19,238 bases of DNA. Origin: Dehalococcoidia bacterium (lineage in GTDB: Bacteria > Chloroflexota > Dehalococcoidia > Dehalococcoidales > Fen-1064). Under the pieces are notes generated by a model that saw nothing but the letters and a program-made list of their open reading frames with translations, was not told the DNA's origin and did no database searches. Made by a program: the position numbers and the translations under genes. Shown here in pieces: positions 1-7,255 of the stretch. Numbering within the stretch: position 1 is the first letter of the stretch; the number at the start of each line of letters is the position of its first letter. The DNA lies in the NCBI GenBank assembly GCA_003153955.1, contig PMCB01000126.1, forward strand, positions 13,744 through 32,981, in the 5' to 3' direction.

Positions 1-176
1 CCTGCTCCCAGAAAATCTATGGCAATGGCGCGATATTTTTTAGATAGAAAATGCATTGTTCTTGAGAACTCATCTGAGGACGATACCGCCATATGCAGCA
101 GCAATATCGGTTCTCCGCTGCCCTCAATCCTGTAATGAATCTGTCCTTCCGGAATATCCGTATAAGCCCTTTTCAT
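1..176 (-). CDS. Alpha/beta hydrolase, N-terminal part (cut by left window edge)
   Basis: The minus strand encodes 58 residues from an ATG at 176-174 to the window edge without a stop. The start is supported by GGAGAG about five bases upstream. The peptide reads MKRAYTDIPEGQIHYRIEG, then GEPILLLHMAVSSSDEF and YRAIAIDFLGAG. This is the usual opening of an alpha/beta hydrolase: two N-terminal beta strands, the strand-loop LLLHM (usually LLLHG, the oxyanion-hole turn), then the strand before a DxxGxG turn. The nucleophile elbow, acid and histidine lie outside the window, so substrate and even catalytic competence cannot be judged. It is divergent from the universal stress gene, with 245 bases between the two starts. 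The fold call is good; anything more specific is not supported. Confidence 0.7.
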   Translation of the reverse strand, partial: MKRAYTDIPEGQIHYRIEGSGEPILLLHMAVSSSDEFSRTMHFLSKKYRAIAIDFLGA

Positions 177-421
177 TTTTCTCTCCATTTTTTAGCATAA
201 ACTGACCAGGATAATCGTGTTTGTTAGTACTCTATCAGTTGGAGTATTGAAAATGATTATATTCTACCTTTTTTAACTAATCAATACACCGGATGTAAAA
301 ACTTTTCTGATGGTAAAATGCCGACTGGCATTAATTCGGTAAAAAGATGTTATAATTTTGTCATTATTTCCGGCATTATTTTATATTTATTCGATATTAC
401 GTCCGTTATAATAGGGCTTGT

Positions 422-883
422 ATGATTAAAAAGATTTTAGTTCCGCTTGATGGTTCTAAACTGGCAGAAAATGTTCTTCCGTACGTAGAAGAATTAGCCC
501 TCAAGCTAGATGCCGAATTGGCTTTTATCAGCATCACCAATCGCGTCCAGGGTTATTGGCCTTTTGAAGACGCCAGCCAACCGGATGAGGTCAGATTGGT
601 CCCTCAGGGCACCTGTACCATGGAAGAGCAGGCCGCAAAATATCTTGACTACGCAGCCAAAGGGTTGGAAGGCAAAGGAATTAAAATAACAAAAGAAGTT
701 ATCTGCGGCAAGACCGCTCAGGAGATTGTCTTCTACGCCAATGATAATCATTGCGAGCTGATTATTATCTCCAGTCATGGCCGGGGCGGTTTGTCAAGAT
801 TGACCCACGGCAGCATCGCTGCAAAGATATTGAAGACTGCAACCATTCCCGTGATGGTCGTGCGAACTGCCCAATCAAAATAA
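422..883 (+). CDS. Universal stress protein (UspA family)
   Basis: A 153-residue single-domain Usp protein, typical length for the family. It opens with MIKKILVPLDGSKLAENVL, the usual first strand and loop holding the nucleotide-facing Asp. It ends with the ATP-binding segment SSHGRGGLSRLTHGSIA followed by IPVMVV. The family motif is G-x2-G-x9-G-S/T; here the first Gly is Ser (S-S-H-G), while the second Gly, the nine-residue spacing and the final GS are intact, so nucleotide binding is plausible but not certain. Such proteins are cytoplasmic and act in stress tolerance or signalling. A weak AGGG lies five bases before the ATG. A TATAAT at 407-412 sits so close that a transcript from it would be nearly leaderless; another TATAAT is at 351-356. 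It converges on the FMN reductase gene with 45 bases between stops. Confidence 0.9.
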   Translation: MIKKILVPLDGSKLAENVLPYVEELALKLDAELAFISITNRVQGYWPFEDASQPDEVRLVPQGTCTMEEQAAKYLDYAAKGLEGKGIKITKEVICGKTAQEIVFYANDNHCELIIISSHGRGGLSRLTHGSIAAKILKTATIPVMVVRTAQSK

Positions 884-928
884 ATTAGCTTCGTCGGGTA
901 AAACACAGATAAGGGGATCTCTCATTTT

Positions 929-1918
929 TTAAGGTTTAGTGCAGGGTTTGTCCGCTTTGTATTTTGCCATTTTCCTCGTTATTTCGTTCATGTATTGAGC
1001 TTGTTTCGCCGGCGGCATGGTCGAAGTCTGGTTTAACTTCCACGCCTTTTCCGGGTCTGCCGGGTGATACTCGTTCCAGTGTTCCATTTTTCCGGCCAGC
1101 GTTAGGCGGGACCTCTTTTGCTCCGCTTCGCTGAAGACGACTTTTATTTCGCCGTTTTCTATTTTAAGTTCTCCGTAAATTCCGCAAATCGGGCACTGCA
1201 CGGGATTCTTCCCCTTAATGGTTATTTCGTTCTGATGGCAGACCGGACATGTCCCGGTCTCATCGCCGCGCCATTTCATTTCCGGCCCCGGTTTACCCAT
1301 CGCTTCCGCCACGTGGTATCCTAATTTGCGCGCTCTGGCCATCGCCGCATCGTCCAATAAAACCTGGCCTTTGACGATGTTGGTACCCATTACCATCATT
1401 TGGTCGACAACTTCCAACTGTATTGAAAAAGTCATCGTCTGGAATATTGACAGGCCCAAAGAAAGCCAATCCGGCGTAACTGAACCACCCACGGAAATAA
1501 AAGCGCCCGGCCGTGTTTTAAAACACCTTTCATCCACAAATACTTTTTCGCCCTGTTCTTTCAGCTTTTTCCGTTCCATCATCCAGGCAACATCAGACTT
1601 GGAACCGAACAGCCTGTCTCGTATTACCAGCAAATAACCCGGGGGTGTCAAACAATATACGGGGCCGCTTAAAATCAGTCCGTCGCAATCCATAATTTTG
1701 TTCCAGACGAAAACAGCGTCATCTTTGATAACACAGTATTCCTTGCCTGTTATTTCCGCCTGGCAAACCTTACAGCCGATACAGGGTTTGACGTCAACAT
1801 CCAATAAGCTTAATACCTCCGTCTCCGTTCCCGATTCTGCTGCGCCCATCAGCGCTTCACGCAGTAGTATCTCGCTGTTTCCCATCCTGCGGCCGCATGA
1901 AATCCCTAATAGTTTCAT
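929..1918 (-). CDS. NADPH-dependent FMN reductase / iron-sulfur flavoprotein-like oxidoreductase with zinc-ribbon-like tail
   Basis: The protein has 329 residues from the ATG at 1918, chosen over an in-frame start at 1933 because GGAGG lies eight bases before it. Residues 1-200 look like a flavodoxin-fold FMN reductase: MKLLGISCGRRMGNSE is the phosphate-binding loop, and GLILSGPVYCLTPPG is the FMN-ring loop. Cysteines 46, 49, 52 and 62 (PCIGCKVCQ then C-V-I-K-D-D) match the cluster seen in iron-sulfur flavoproteins, which carry electrons between ferredoxin-like partners and an acceptor. Around residues 226-245 a CPVC...CPIC pair forms a zinc-ribbon or rubredoxin-like knuckle, followed by a charged tail, making the protein longer than ordinary family members. 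It is cytoplasmic, with no signal peptide. The acceptor is unknown. The fold is secure; the presence of an Fe-S cluster is inferred from cysteine spacing. Confidence 0.82.
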   Translation of the reverse strand: MKLLGISCGRRMGNSEILLREALMGAAESGTETEVLSLLDVDVKPCIGCKVCQAEITGKEYCVIKDDAVFVWNKIMDCDGLILSGPVYCLTPPGYLLVIRDRLFGSKSDVAWMMERKKLKEQGEKVFVDERCFKTRPGAFISVGGSVTPDWLSLGLSIFQTMTFSIQLEVVDQMMVMGTNIVKGQVLLDDAAMARARKLGYHVAEAMGKPGPEMKWRGDETGTCPVCHQNEITIKGKNPVQCPICGIYGELKIENGEIKVVFSEAEQKRSRLTLAGKMEHWNEYHPADPEKAWKLNQTSTMPPAKQAQYMNEITRKMAKYKADKPCTKP

Positions 1919-2245
1919 ATTGATAACCTCCATAAATTACGCTATTTTGGTGTATAATTCACTTCCGTTTCAATTATTTTCTTGATTATAGCAAAACGCC
2001 GCTGTTTTCGTAGCACGGGTTTTCCATCTGGTATATGATAACTTTGGGGGTAGTCTGAAGGTAAGGCGAATTTCTCGCCGGTGAGATAATTTTAAATACC
2101 TTGGCTCTTTTATACCGAAGTACTACAGTTTTTCAGATAAGCGCGAATGGGTGATGCCAATATCGTCTTATTTGTAGTCTAATAATCAGCAGAGGGGAAA
2201 TATTGGGTTAGTCTGCCGTTGACAGTCTTGCTGGGGAGTGAAATT
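1919..2245. other. Divergent intergenic region between the FMN reductase and the lipoprotein
   Basis: This 327-base AT-rich gap separates two divergent genes, so it should hold a promoter for each. A possible plus-strand promoter is TTGGCT at 2101-2106 and TACAGT at 2124-2129 with a 17-base spacer; both boxes are imperfect. A small hairpin, GGCGA at 2065-2069 and TCGCC at 2075-2079, lies between. I see no gene in it. Confidence 0.35.
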
Positions 2246-3214
2246 ATGAGAAATAAATTATTGGCTTTAAGTCTGGTTTTATTGCTTATCCTGCCTTTGT
2301 TAATCTCTTGTACAGGGACAGGAAATTCCGGGGTCGCGTTGGTTCCTCAAACTGCCAATACCATAGTCGAAGTGCAGGTCGGGCAAATACTCAGCGACAT
2401 GGTTTTGCAGGGTGTTTATTCCGGATTGGCCCAAAATAATCCCTCTTGGCCGCAAACTGAAGACGCCGCCGTCAATCAGATTTTACTCAAAACCGGATTG
2501 GATCTCTCCGGGGTTTCTACGGCGGTTTTCTTCGCAGATATTGAATCAAACGATCAGACACAAAATACCTACAAGGGCGTAATCGCTTCCGGTAACTTCA
2601 ACGAAACAACTTCAATCGCCAAAATAAAACAGCAGACGCAGCAAACCCTGACTACTTCCGTTTATAAAGGGTTCACCATTTACACTGAAGCGCAGGACCG
2701 GTCCGCTATCGTATTTTTAAGTAAAAACCAATTCGTCTTCGGCTCATTAAAAGCGGTGCAGGATGTTATTGATGTTGCCAAAGGCAGTCAAAAGGCCTTA
2801 AGCGGTAATGTCATCAGCACGCTAAACCGTCTTAACCCGGCCCTGATTGCCGGTGCCTCTGTTGCCGTTGGCGGTTTGTTTAATCAGATGAGTAAAGATA
2901 GTGCCGAACAGAATACGTCCTCACTCCAATCCTTGCAGGATGCAGATTATATCGGTTTTGCTTTTAACCAGCCGAATTTTAGTTTGAGTTTCCGTGTCGA
3001 TGCCCATTTCCCGGATGAAGGTTCGTTACAAAGTGCTAAAGATTCTGTCAATAGTCTTATCTCGTCGCAAAAAGCGACCAGCCAGGATTCGATCGAAAAA
3101 ACTTTATTGAATAATGTTCAGGTAAGTGCGGCTAACTCATGGCTTTCGATTCAGGATTTAATCAATCCGGCAGACATTATGCCTCTGTTGGAAAGCACTA
3201 CGACTACGAAATAA
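2246..3214 (+). CDS. Lipoprotein of unknown function (resembles DUF3352-type proteins)
   Basis: The start is taken at ATG 2246, which follows GGGGAG; an in-frame TTG at 2219 would put nine residues before the signal and is unlikely. The 322-residue protein has a type II signal peptide: two charged residues, a hydrophobic run to residue 20, and a lipobox L-I-S-C with lipidated Cys22. The mature part opens with VALVPQTANTIVEVQVGQIL, resembling the start of DUF3352 proteins (a pattern like 'P-x-x-A-x-x-x-V-E-V'). It continues as an alternating alpha/beta protein with GVIASGNFN, YKGFTIYTEA and FVFGSLKAVQDVID, a layout also seen in that family. The C-terminus is Ser/Thr-rich (ESTTTTK). It should sit on the outer face of the membrane. 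The reaction or partner is unknown. It lies 166 bases before SBP1 on the same strand, but cotranscription is not evident. Confidence 0.75.
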   Translation: MRNKLLALSLVLLLILPLLISCTGTGNSGVALVPQTANTIVEVQVGQILSDMVLQGVYSGLAQNNPSWPQTEDAAVNQILLKTGLDLSGVSTAVFFADIESNDQTQNTYKGVIASGNFNETTSIAKIKQQTQQTLTTSVYKGFTIYTEAQDRSAIVFLSKNQFVFGSLKAVQDVIDVAKGSQKALSGNVISTLNRLNPALIAGASVAVGGLFNQMSKDSAEQNTSSLQSLQDADYIGFAFNQPNFSLSFRVDAHFPDEGSLQSAKDSVNSLISSQKATSQDSIEKTLLNNVQVSAANSWLSIQDLINPADIMPLLESTTTTK

Positions 3215-3380
3215 TTTGACGCATAGTTGCTTCAATATAATCCCTTTTCGGCAAATTATGTGCCTGAATAACACCGGAACGTGGTAATATTAGTATTATT
3301 ATCGTTCATGCGGTTCCGTGACAGTCTTTTCTGCCTGTATTCGCACGTTAATTTGATCGTAACCGTAAAAAGGATTTAAG

Positions 3381-5039
3381 TTGGATAATAATACCGGAAA
3401 ATGGTGGGATAAGCTCGGCGCCCCGCAGTACGGCGGTGAAATTACTATCAGGGCTAACCGCAACATTCAGAATTTCGACCCGTATTTTGACGAATCGAAT
3501 CTTTGCAGCATACAGGGCGCATGGATGGAAAGGCTGGCCTGCGATGATTGGACGCTGGATCCTTCGGCTTGGGATACCCAATTGGGCTGGCATCCCCCTC
3601 AAGTGAAGAAAGGCCTCCTGGCGGAAAGCTGGGAGTTTACCGGGCCTCACACCCACGTGGTGCATCTGCGCAAAGGAGTGCACTGGCAGGATATTCCGCC
3701 CGCTAACGGCCGCGAGTTCACTGCTGATGACGTCGTATTTCACTTTAAACGGTTATATGGTCCGGCGGGTGACTTTAGCCAGCCGAGTCCCAATCATGTT
3801 GGTGTTAACGCCTTCCCTGATCTGATTTCGGTCACGGCCGCCGACCGGTATACGGTTGTCTTCCAGTTTAAAACAGCAAATCAGGCGTCTGTATTGTGGA
3901 CGCTCTACAATTTTAGCCTTGCACAGTGTATGGAAAACTCCGAGGCCGTGCAAAAATGGGGAGACGTCGGAGATTGGCATCATGCCATCGGGACCGGGCC
4001 GTTTATTCTCAAGGATTTCATTCCCCATAAGTCTGCATCCCTGATTAAAAATCCCAATTATTGGGGATATGATGAACGTCATCCGCAAAATAAGCTTCCT
4101 TATGTGGATGGTGTCAGGTATCTGATCATCCCCGAAGAAACTGATGCCCTGGAATTGATGCGCGCCGGAAAATTGGATGTGATGTTTGTCCTTTCGCCCG
4201 TGCCTGCGCACGCAATGAAAAAAACAAATCCCGAAATCTTGCAAATCCCGGCCGGCATAGCGCCTCCTCCCAGTTTGGAGATGAGGCTTGAGGCGGCGCC
4301 CTTTAGCGATATCAGAGTCCGGAGAGCCATGCAGATGGCTCTCGATTTGCCGGCCATCGCCAAATCGTACTACGGCGGTCTTGTTGATCCCTACCCTGCG
4401 ACTATTACGTCAAGAACGATGAAAGGGTGGGGTTTCCCATATGAGGAATGGCCTCAGGACTTAAAGGACGAGTACGCTTACGATCCGGTAGCCGCCAGGC
4501 AGCTCCTGGCCGATGCCGGCTATCCGCATGGGTTCAAAACCAATGTCATTGCCAACACTGCCGCAGATATGAATATGCTGCAGATAATCAAATTCTATTT
4601 TACGAATATCGGTATTGATTTGGAGATTCGGAAAAAAGACCCCGAAGAATGGATTGCTTTTGTGGAAAAAGAACACAAACATGACCAGTTGATTTATCGC
4701 CCTTACGGGCCGTTTGGTCATACTTATGAACCGCAGCGGCAGATCGGAAAATTCCGCTTTGACCCGGTTACTAATAGCCTTTTTCAGAAAGCCGGTATTG
4801 CGACGCGTGAGGATGAATTGCGGCAATTGCTAAAAGAAGCGAACGAACGCGCCCTCCGCCAGCATTTTGCCATCTCCACTCTTCAGCCTCAGGGGTACGC
4901 TCTCTATCAGCCCTGGTTTAAAGGGTATAACGGCCAGGCCCATTCTATCTGGATGAACGGCGGCGGTCCTGTTATGGCCAGCTTCTATCTGTCGCGCTTC
5001 TGGATCGACGGCAAATTGAAAAAGAGCTTCGTGCATTAA
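3381..5039 (+). CDS. SBP1: ABC transporter family 5 substrate-binding protein, without a signal peptide
   Basis: A 552-residue SBP_bac_5 protein (the peptide/nickel/oligosaccharide-binding group). The start is TTG at 3381, preceded by AAAAGGA seven bases upstream; an in-frame TAA at 3366 blocks any longer N-terminus, so no signal peptide can be encoded. Family landmarks are HVVHLRKGVHWQDIPPANG then EFTADDVVFHFKRLYG, HAIGTGPFIL, LIKNPNYWGYDERHPQNKLP, IRVRRAMQMALDLPAIAKSY, and YAYDPVAARQLLADAGYPHG. The C-terminus ends FWIDGKLKKSFVH. The sequence begins at WWDKLGAPQYGGE, exactly where the mature domain of SBP2 begins after its linker. An extracytoplasmic binding protein without an export signal is odd; it may be cytoplasmic, or an N-terminally trimmed duplicate. 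The reading frame is intact over its whole length. No permease or ATPase gene is nearby. The ligand is unknown; with two glycosidase genes around, an oligosaccharide or glycoside is an inference. Confidence 0.88.
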   Translation: MDNNTGKWWDKLGAPQYGGEITIRANRNIQNFDPYFDESNLCSIQGAWMERLACDDWTLDPSAWDTQLGWHPPQVKKGLLAESWEFTGPHTHVVHLRKGVHWQDIPPANGREFTADDVVFHFKRLYGPAGDFSQPSPNHVGVNAFPDLISVTAADRYTVVFQFKTANQASVLWTLYNFSLAQCMENSEAVQKWGDVGDWHHAIGTGPFILKDFIPHKSASLIKNPNYWGYDERHPQNKLPYVDGVRYLIIPEETDALELMRAGKLDVMFVLSPVPAHAMKKTNPEILQIPAGIAPPPSLEMRLEAAPFSDIRVRRAMQMALDLPAIAKSYYGGLVDPYPATITSRTMKGWGFPYEEWPQDLKDEYAYDPVAARQLLADAGYPHGFKTNVIANTAADMNMLQIIKFYFTNIGIDLEIRKKDPEEWIAFVEKEHKHDQLIYRPYGPFGHTYEPQRQIGKFRFDPVTNSLFQKAGIATREDELRQLLKEANERALRQHFAISTLQPQGYALYQPWFKGYNGQAHSIWMNGGGPVMASFYLSRFWIDGKLKKSFVH

Positions 5040-5073
5040 CCCTTCTGAATTATTTAAAGGAGCAAACATTGAA

Positions 5074-5277
5074 ATGTTAGAATGTTCTCTCGAAGCCAAT
5101 AAGGTTAATTGTACTTGCACCTATAACTGTAAACGCCGGGGTAAGTGCTGTGAATGTGTCGAACATCATCGTCAAAGACAACAGATACCCGCTTGTTTTT
5201 TCCCGGCCGACGTGGAAAAAACTTATGACCGCTCTTTCGCCCGGTTTGTGCAAGTTTGTCAGCAAAAAAGTTCCTGA
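5074..5277 (+). CDS. Small cysteine-rich protein, DUF6485-like
   Basis: A 67-residue protein with nine cysteines at 4, 13, 15, 19, 25, 26, 28, 41 and 62. The pattern CTCTYNCKRRGKCCEC, then IPACFFPADVEKTYDRSF, agrees with my recollection of the DUF6485 family, common in anaerobes: C-x-C near a Y-x-x-C, a basic G-x-C-C-x-C knot, and a 'P-A-C-F-F-P..EKTYDRS' second half. AAAGGAG at 5056-5062 supports the ATG at 5074 (spacing 11). The cysteine spacing suggests metal binding, zinc or iron-sulfur, but this is not proven for the family. It lies 34 bases after SBP1 and is probably cotranscribed with it, ending just before a bidirectional terminator. No function is known. Its cysteine pattern makes it a real gene rather than a chance frame. 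Confidence 0.82.
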   Translation: MLECSLEANKVNCTCTYNCKRRGKCCECVEHHRQRQQIPACFFPADVEKTYDRSFARFVQVCQQKSS

Positions 5278-5303
5278 AACGCATTTAAGAAAAAACAATA
5301 CTC

Positions 5304-5337
5304 AAAAAAAGAGGCCGGGGTATCCCGGCCTCTTTAC
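5304..5337. terminator. Bidirectional Rho-independent terminator
   Basis: A perfect nine-base stem, GAGGCCGGG at 5311-5319 with CCCGGCCTC at 5324-5332, has a four-base loop. It is flanked by an A-run (5304-5310) on the left and TTTA on the right. It can end the SBP1-DUF6485 transcript on the plus strand and the hydrolase transcript, which ends at 5354, on the minus strand. It lies exactly between the two convergent genes. Confidence 0.88.
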
Positions 5338-5353
5338 ATAAAATACTATTTGG

Positions 5354-6931
5354 TCAGTCGCAGGTAAGTATCCTGATGATATTGTCGTCGGTCGCGCACC
5401 AGATACCGCCGCGTAAATCATCGCCATTGATCCGGCGCTCGGATATGAATTTTCCTTTTTTATTGAAACGTCCCTCATCCACCCGCAGCACAAAATTGAT
5501 GTAGCTCGGGTGATCCATATCGTGGCCGTGCAATGTAAACTGCATATTTTCCAATGTCGGTTTGGGCCGCAGCATAAACCGGAAGTTGAAACCAACGAGA
5601 TAAAATTCGTGTTTGTTTGCCTGGATTACCAGACCGGTTCCCGACTCATTTGCCATTTCTTTCAAGTGCCCGTCCCCGAACATGATAGTCGCCCAATATC
5701 CGTCCAGGTCCATGTCCTGTGTTGCCCTGCCGCGGATACTGCGCACCGGCGGTTCGTTGACGGCTTGGATTTTACCGGTCCCCTGATATTTGAGTAAAAG
5801 CGGAACAGCCGCCGCCACGCTGCGCGTCAGTAAAACCCTTCTGGCATGTTCCTGTGGAATTACACCATCCTTGTCTTGGTCATAGTGTACAAAATAACCG
5901 ATGGCGTTGAAATTAGCGATGTCATCGAACATCCCGTTCAGGTTAGGATGGGATTCCACGATTAATAGCGGGTTGCTTTCCGTGGCAAACGGCGCGTTCG
6001 CCAGTTCATGGGTCCTGTTATCCGCCCCGAAATTATCTGGCGCGAATAGGTCCAGATAAGGCGCGAACCAGGTGTAGATGTCTATGGTTTTCGCCACAGC
6101 TGCGCCTGAAGAATAACGTTCGCCCGGAATCCCCAGGGCGCCTAAAGCTACATTGATGAACATCGGAATGTTATAGACAGCTTTTCCCGCCTTGGCAACT
6201 TCGTTAATGAATGAAGCGATACTCAACGCTGTCATTATCTCGCCGCCTTCCCATCCGAACAATTCCGGCCAGGTCCCGGTTTCTTTGCCGCCGCCGGCGT
6301 TCTGCCAGATTTCGTATACCTTGCCTTTACCGGCCTTTTTCATTGCGGATATTAATTTACCCGGCACCGGATGATTATATTCGACTTGAGCTTCCGGCCC
6401 GTAATCGCGGTCGCTGCCGCAAATTCCCGGCTCGTTTTCTACTTGCAAGGCTATAACCGTTTGCTCTTTGCCGTCCACTGATTTCAGGTGTTTGCACAAC
6501 GCTGCGAAAGCTCTTTTATCTGTTTCAAGGTTCGCCTTGCAATGGGAAGTCAGTACCCAGATACTGTTGCCGGACGGACCGGTTACCCTCTTATATTTCC
6601 TGGGATTCGCTTTCATATATTCGGGGGCATAATCCATCACCCCGTTTTTCCAGGTAGCAAACCAAAGAAAGATTAATTTGAGATCGTATTTCCGGGCGAG
6701 AGAGATGGTCGTGTCGATGCTGGAGAAGTCGAATTTTCCTTCTTCGGGTTCCAGTTGGTCCCAAAAAATGGCATGACATACCGTGTTGGCATCACACAAT
6801 TTTGACGCTTTAAAATTTGCCTCAATTTCTGAATCGTCACGGACATGATATCCTGCCATATAAATACGGTGCCTTCCGATAGGATAAAATGGCTCTCCAT
6901 TCACCTGAAATACGCGCTTGATTGCTGTCAT
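5354..6931 (-). CDS. GH1: glycoside hydrolase, DUF5597/GH35-GH42-like beta-galactosidase family
   Basis: A 525-residue cytoplasmic protein without a signal peptide. AAAGGAG seven bases before the ATG at 6931 fixes the start. Residues 1-340 are a TIM barrel of the clan A type: FYPIGRHRIYMAGY on strand 1, FWDQLEPEEGKFDFS (the family's W-x-x-x-E-P-x-E-G motif), KLIFLWFATWKNG, then ALQVENEPG with Glu167 as predicted acid/base, and LLIVESHPN with Glu326 as predicted nucleophile. The remaining part looks like beta strands, as in DUF5597 proteins. It is a clear paralogue of GH2 at 11088-12659, alignable end to end. It differs around residues 260-280: the Trp-rich, PSGG loop of GH2 is replaced here by VALGALGIPGERYSSGA, so substrate choice may differ. 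Retaining beta-galactosidase-like chemistry is expected from the family; the real substrate is unknown. Confidence 0.85.
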   Translation of the reverse strand: MTAIKRVFQVNGEPFYPIGRHRIYMAGYHVRDDSEIEANFKASKLCDANTVCHAIFWDQLEPEEGKFDFSSIDTTISLARKYDLKLIFLWFATWKNGVMDYAPEYMKANPRKYKRVTGPSGNSIWVLTSHCKANLETDKRAFAALCKHLKSVDGKEQTVIALQVENEPGICGSDRDYGPEAQVEYNHPVPGKLISAMKKAGKGKVYEIWQNAGGGKETGTWPELFGWEGGEIMTALSIASFINEVAKAGKAVYNIPMFINVALGALGIPGERYSSGAAVAKTIDIYTWFAPYLDLFAPDNFGADNRTHELANAPFATESNPLLIVESHPNLNGMFDDIANFNAIGYFVHYDQDKDGVIPQEHARRVLLTRSVAAAVPLLLKYQGTGKIQAVNEPPVRSIRGRATQDMDLDGYWATIMFGDGHLKEMANESGTGLVIQANKHEFYLVGFNFRFMLRPKPTLENMQFTLHGHDMDHPSYINFVLRVDEGRFNKKGKFISERRINGDDLRGGIWCATDDNIIRILTCD

Positions 6932-6960
6932 CTGGCTGCTCCTTTGTTTAATTTATTCTT

Positions 6961-6984
6961 AAAAAAGTGTTTTGAAAAAACACT
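6961..6984 (-). terminator. Hairpin with U-run in the GH1 5' leader (possible attenuator)
   Basis: Read on the minus strand, AGTGTTTT, a three-base loop and AAAACACT (6984 down to 6966) are followed by a run of six T (6966-6961). The hairpin lies upstream of the AAAGGAG of GH1. The stem is perfect but has only two G-C pairs, so it may be weak. Its placement inside the leader, not after a gene, suggests attenuation; GH2 has a stronger hairpin at the same relative place. Confidence 0.45.
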
Positions 6985-7089
6985 GCCGCCGTTCCTTTGT
7001 GCTGATACTGAAATTCAATGAAATTCGGTTTCGCTGTTGTCCGGTTTGGTTGTTTCGGGTAACAATCCTGTTTTGATATCATCGGGTAG

Positions 7090-7118
7090 TTGACAAAGTA
7101 TCATACGGATAGTATACT
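7090..7118 (+). promoter_or_regulatory. Sigma-70-type promoter of the RCC1 lipoprotein gene
   Basis: TTGACA at 7090-7095 and TATACT at 7113-7118 are separated by 17 bases, a near-consensus housekeeping promoter. The expected transcript start near 7125 leaves a leader of about 130 bases before the ATG at 7256. A related promoter sits at 8541-8569. Confidence 0.75.
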
Positions 7119-7134
7119 GACGATAAATTTTACA

Positions 7135-7153
7135 GTTAGATATCAAATATCAT
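7135..7153 (+). repeat. 19-base leader element, copy 1
   Basis: GTTAGATATCAAATATCAT occurs here and identically at 8583-8601. It contains the dyad GATAT-CAA-ATATC. Both copies lie at about the same distance downstream of a similar promoter, so they may be a regulator binding site or the remains of a duplicated promoter region. Confidence 0.75.
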
Positions 7154-7255
7154 AACTTATTACGTACCCTGTAGCAAATAGATATTCATTGGCAAGAATA
7201 ACCTTAACTGAACATGGAATTCGTATACAGCTATTAAGTTTGAAGGAGATGCGTA

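Larger units (their letters stand above)
6932..7255. other. Divergent intergenic region between GH1 and the RCC1 lipoprotein gene
   Basis: This 324-base AT-rich gap contains, in order along the plus strand, the minus-strand hairpin before GH1 (6961-6984), a TTGATATC box at 7073-7080, a strong plus-strand promoter (7090-7118), a palindromic leader element (7135-7153), and the ribosome binding site of the RCC1 gene. No gene is seen. A clear minus-strand promoter for GH1 was not recognised. Confidence 0.6.

Noticed and set aside
2065..2079. GGCGA/TCGCC hairpin as a terminator
   Set aside because: Five base pairs only, no T-run, and it lies between divergent genes where no terminator is needed.
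3216..3241. TTGACG and TATAAT before SBP1 as a promoter
   Set aside because: The spacer is only 14 bases, too short for a normal sigma-70 promoter, and no alternative -35 fits well.
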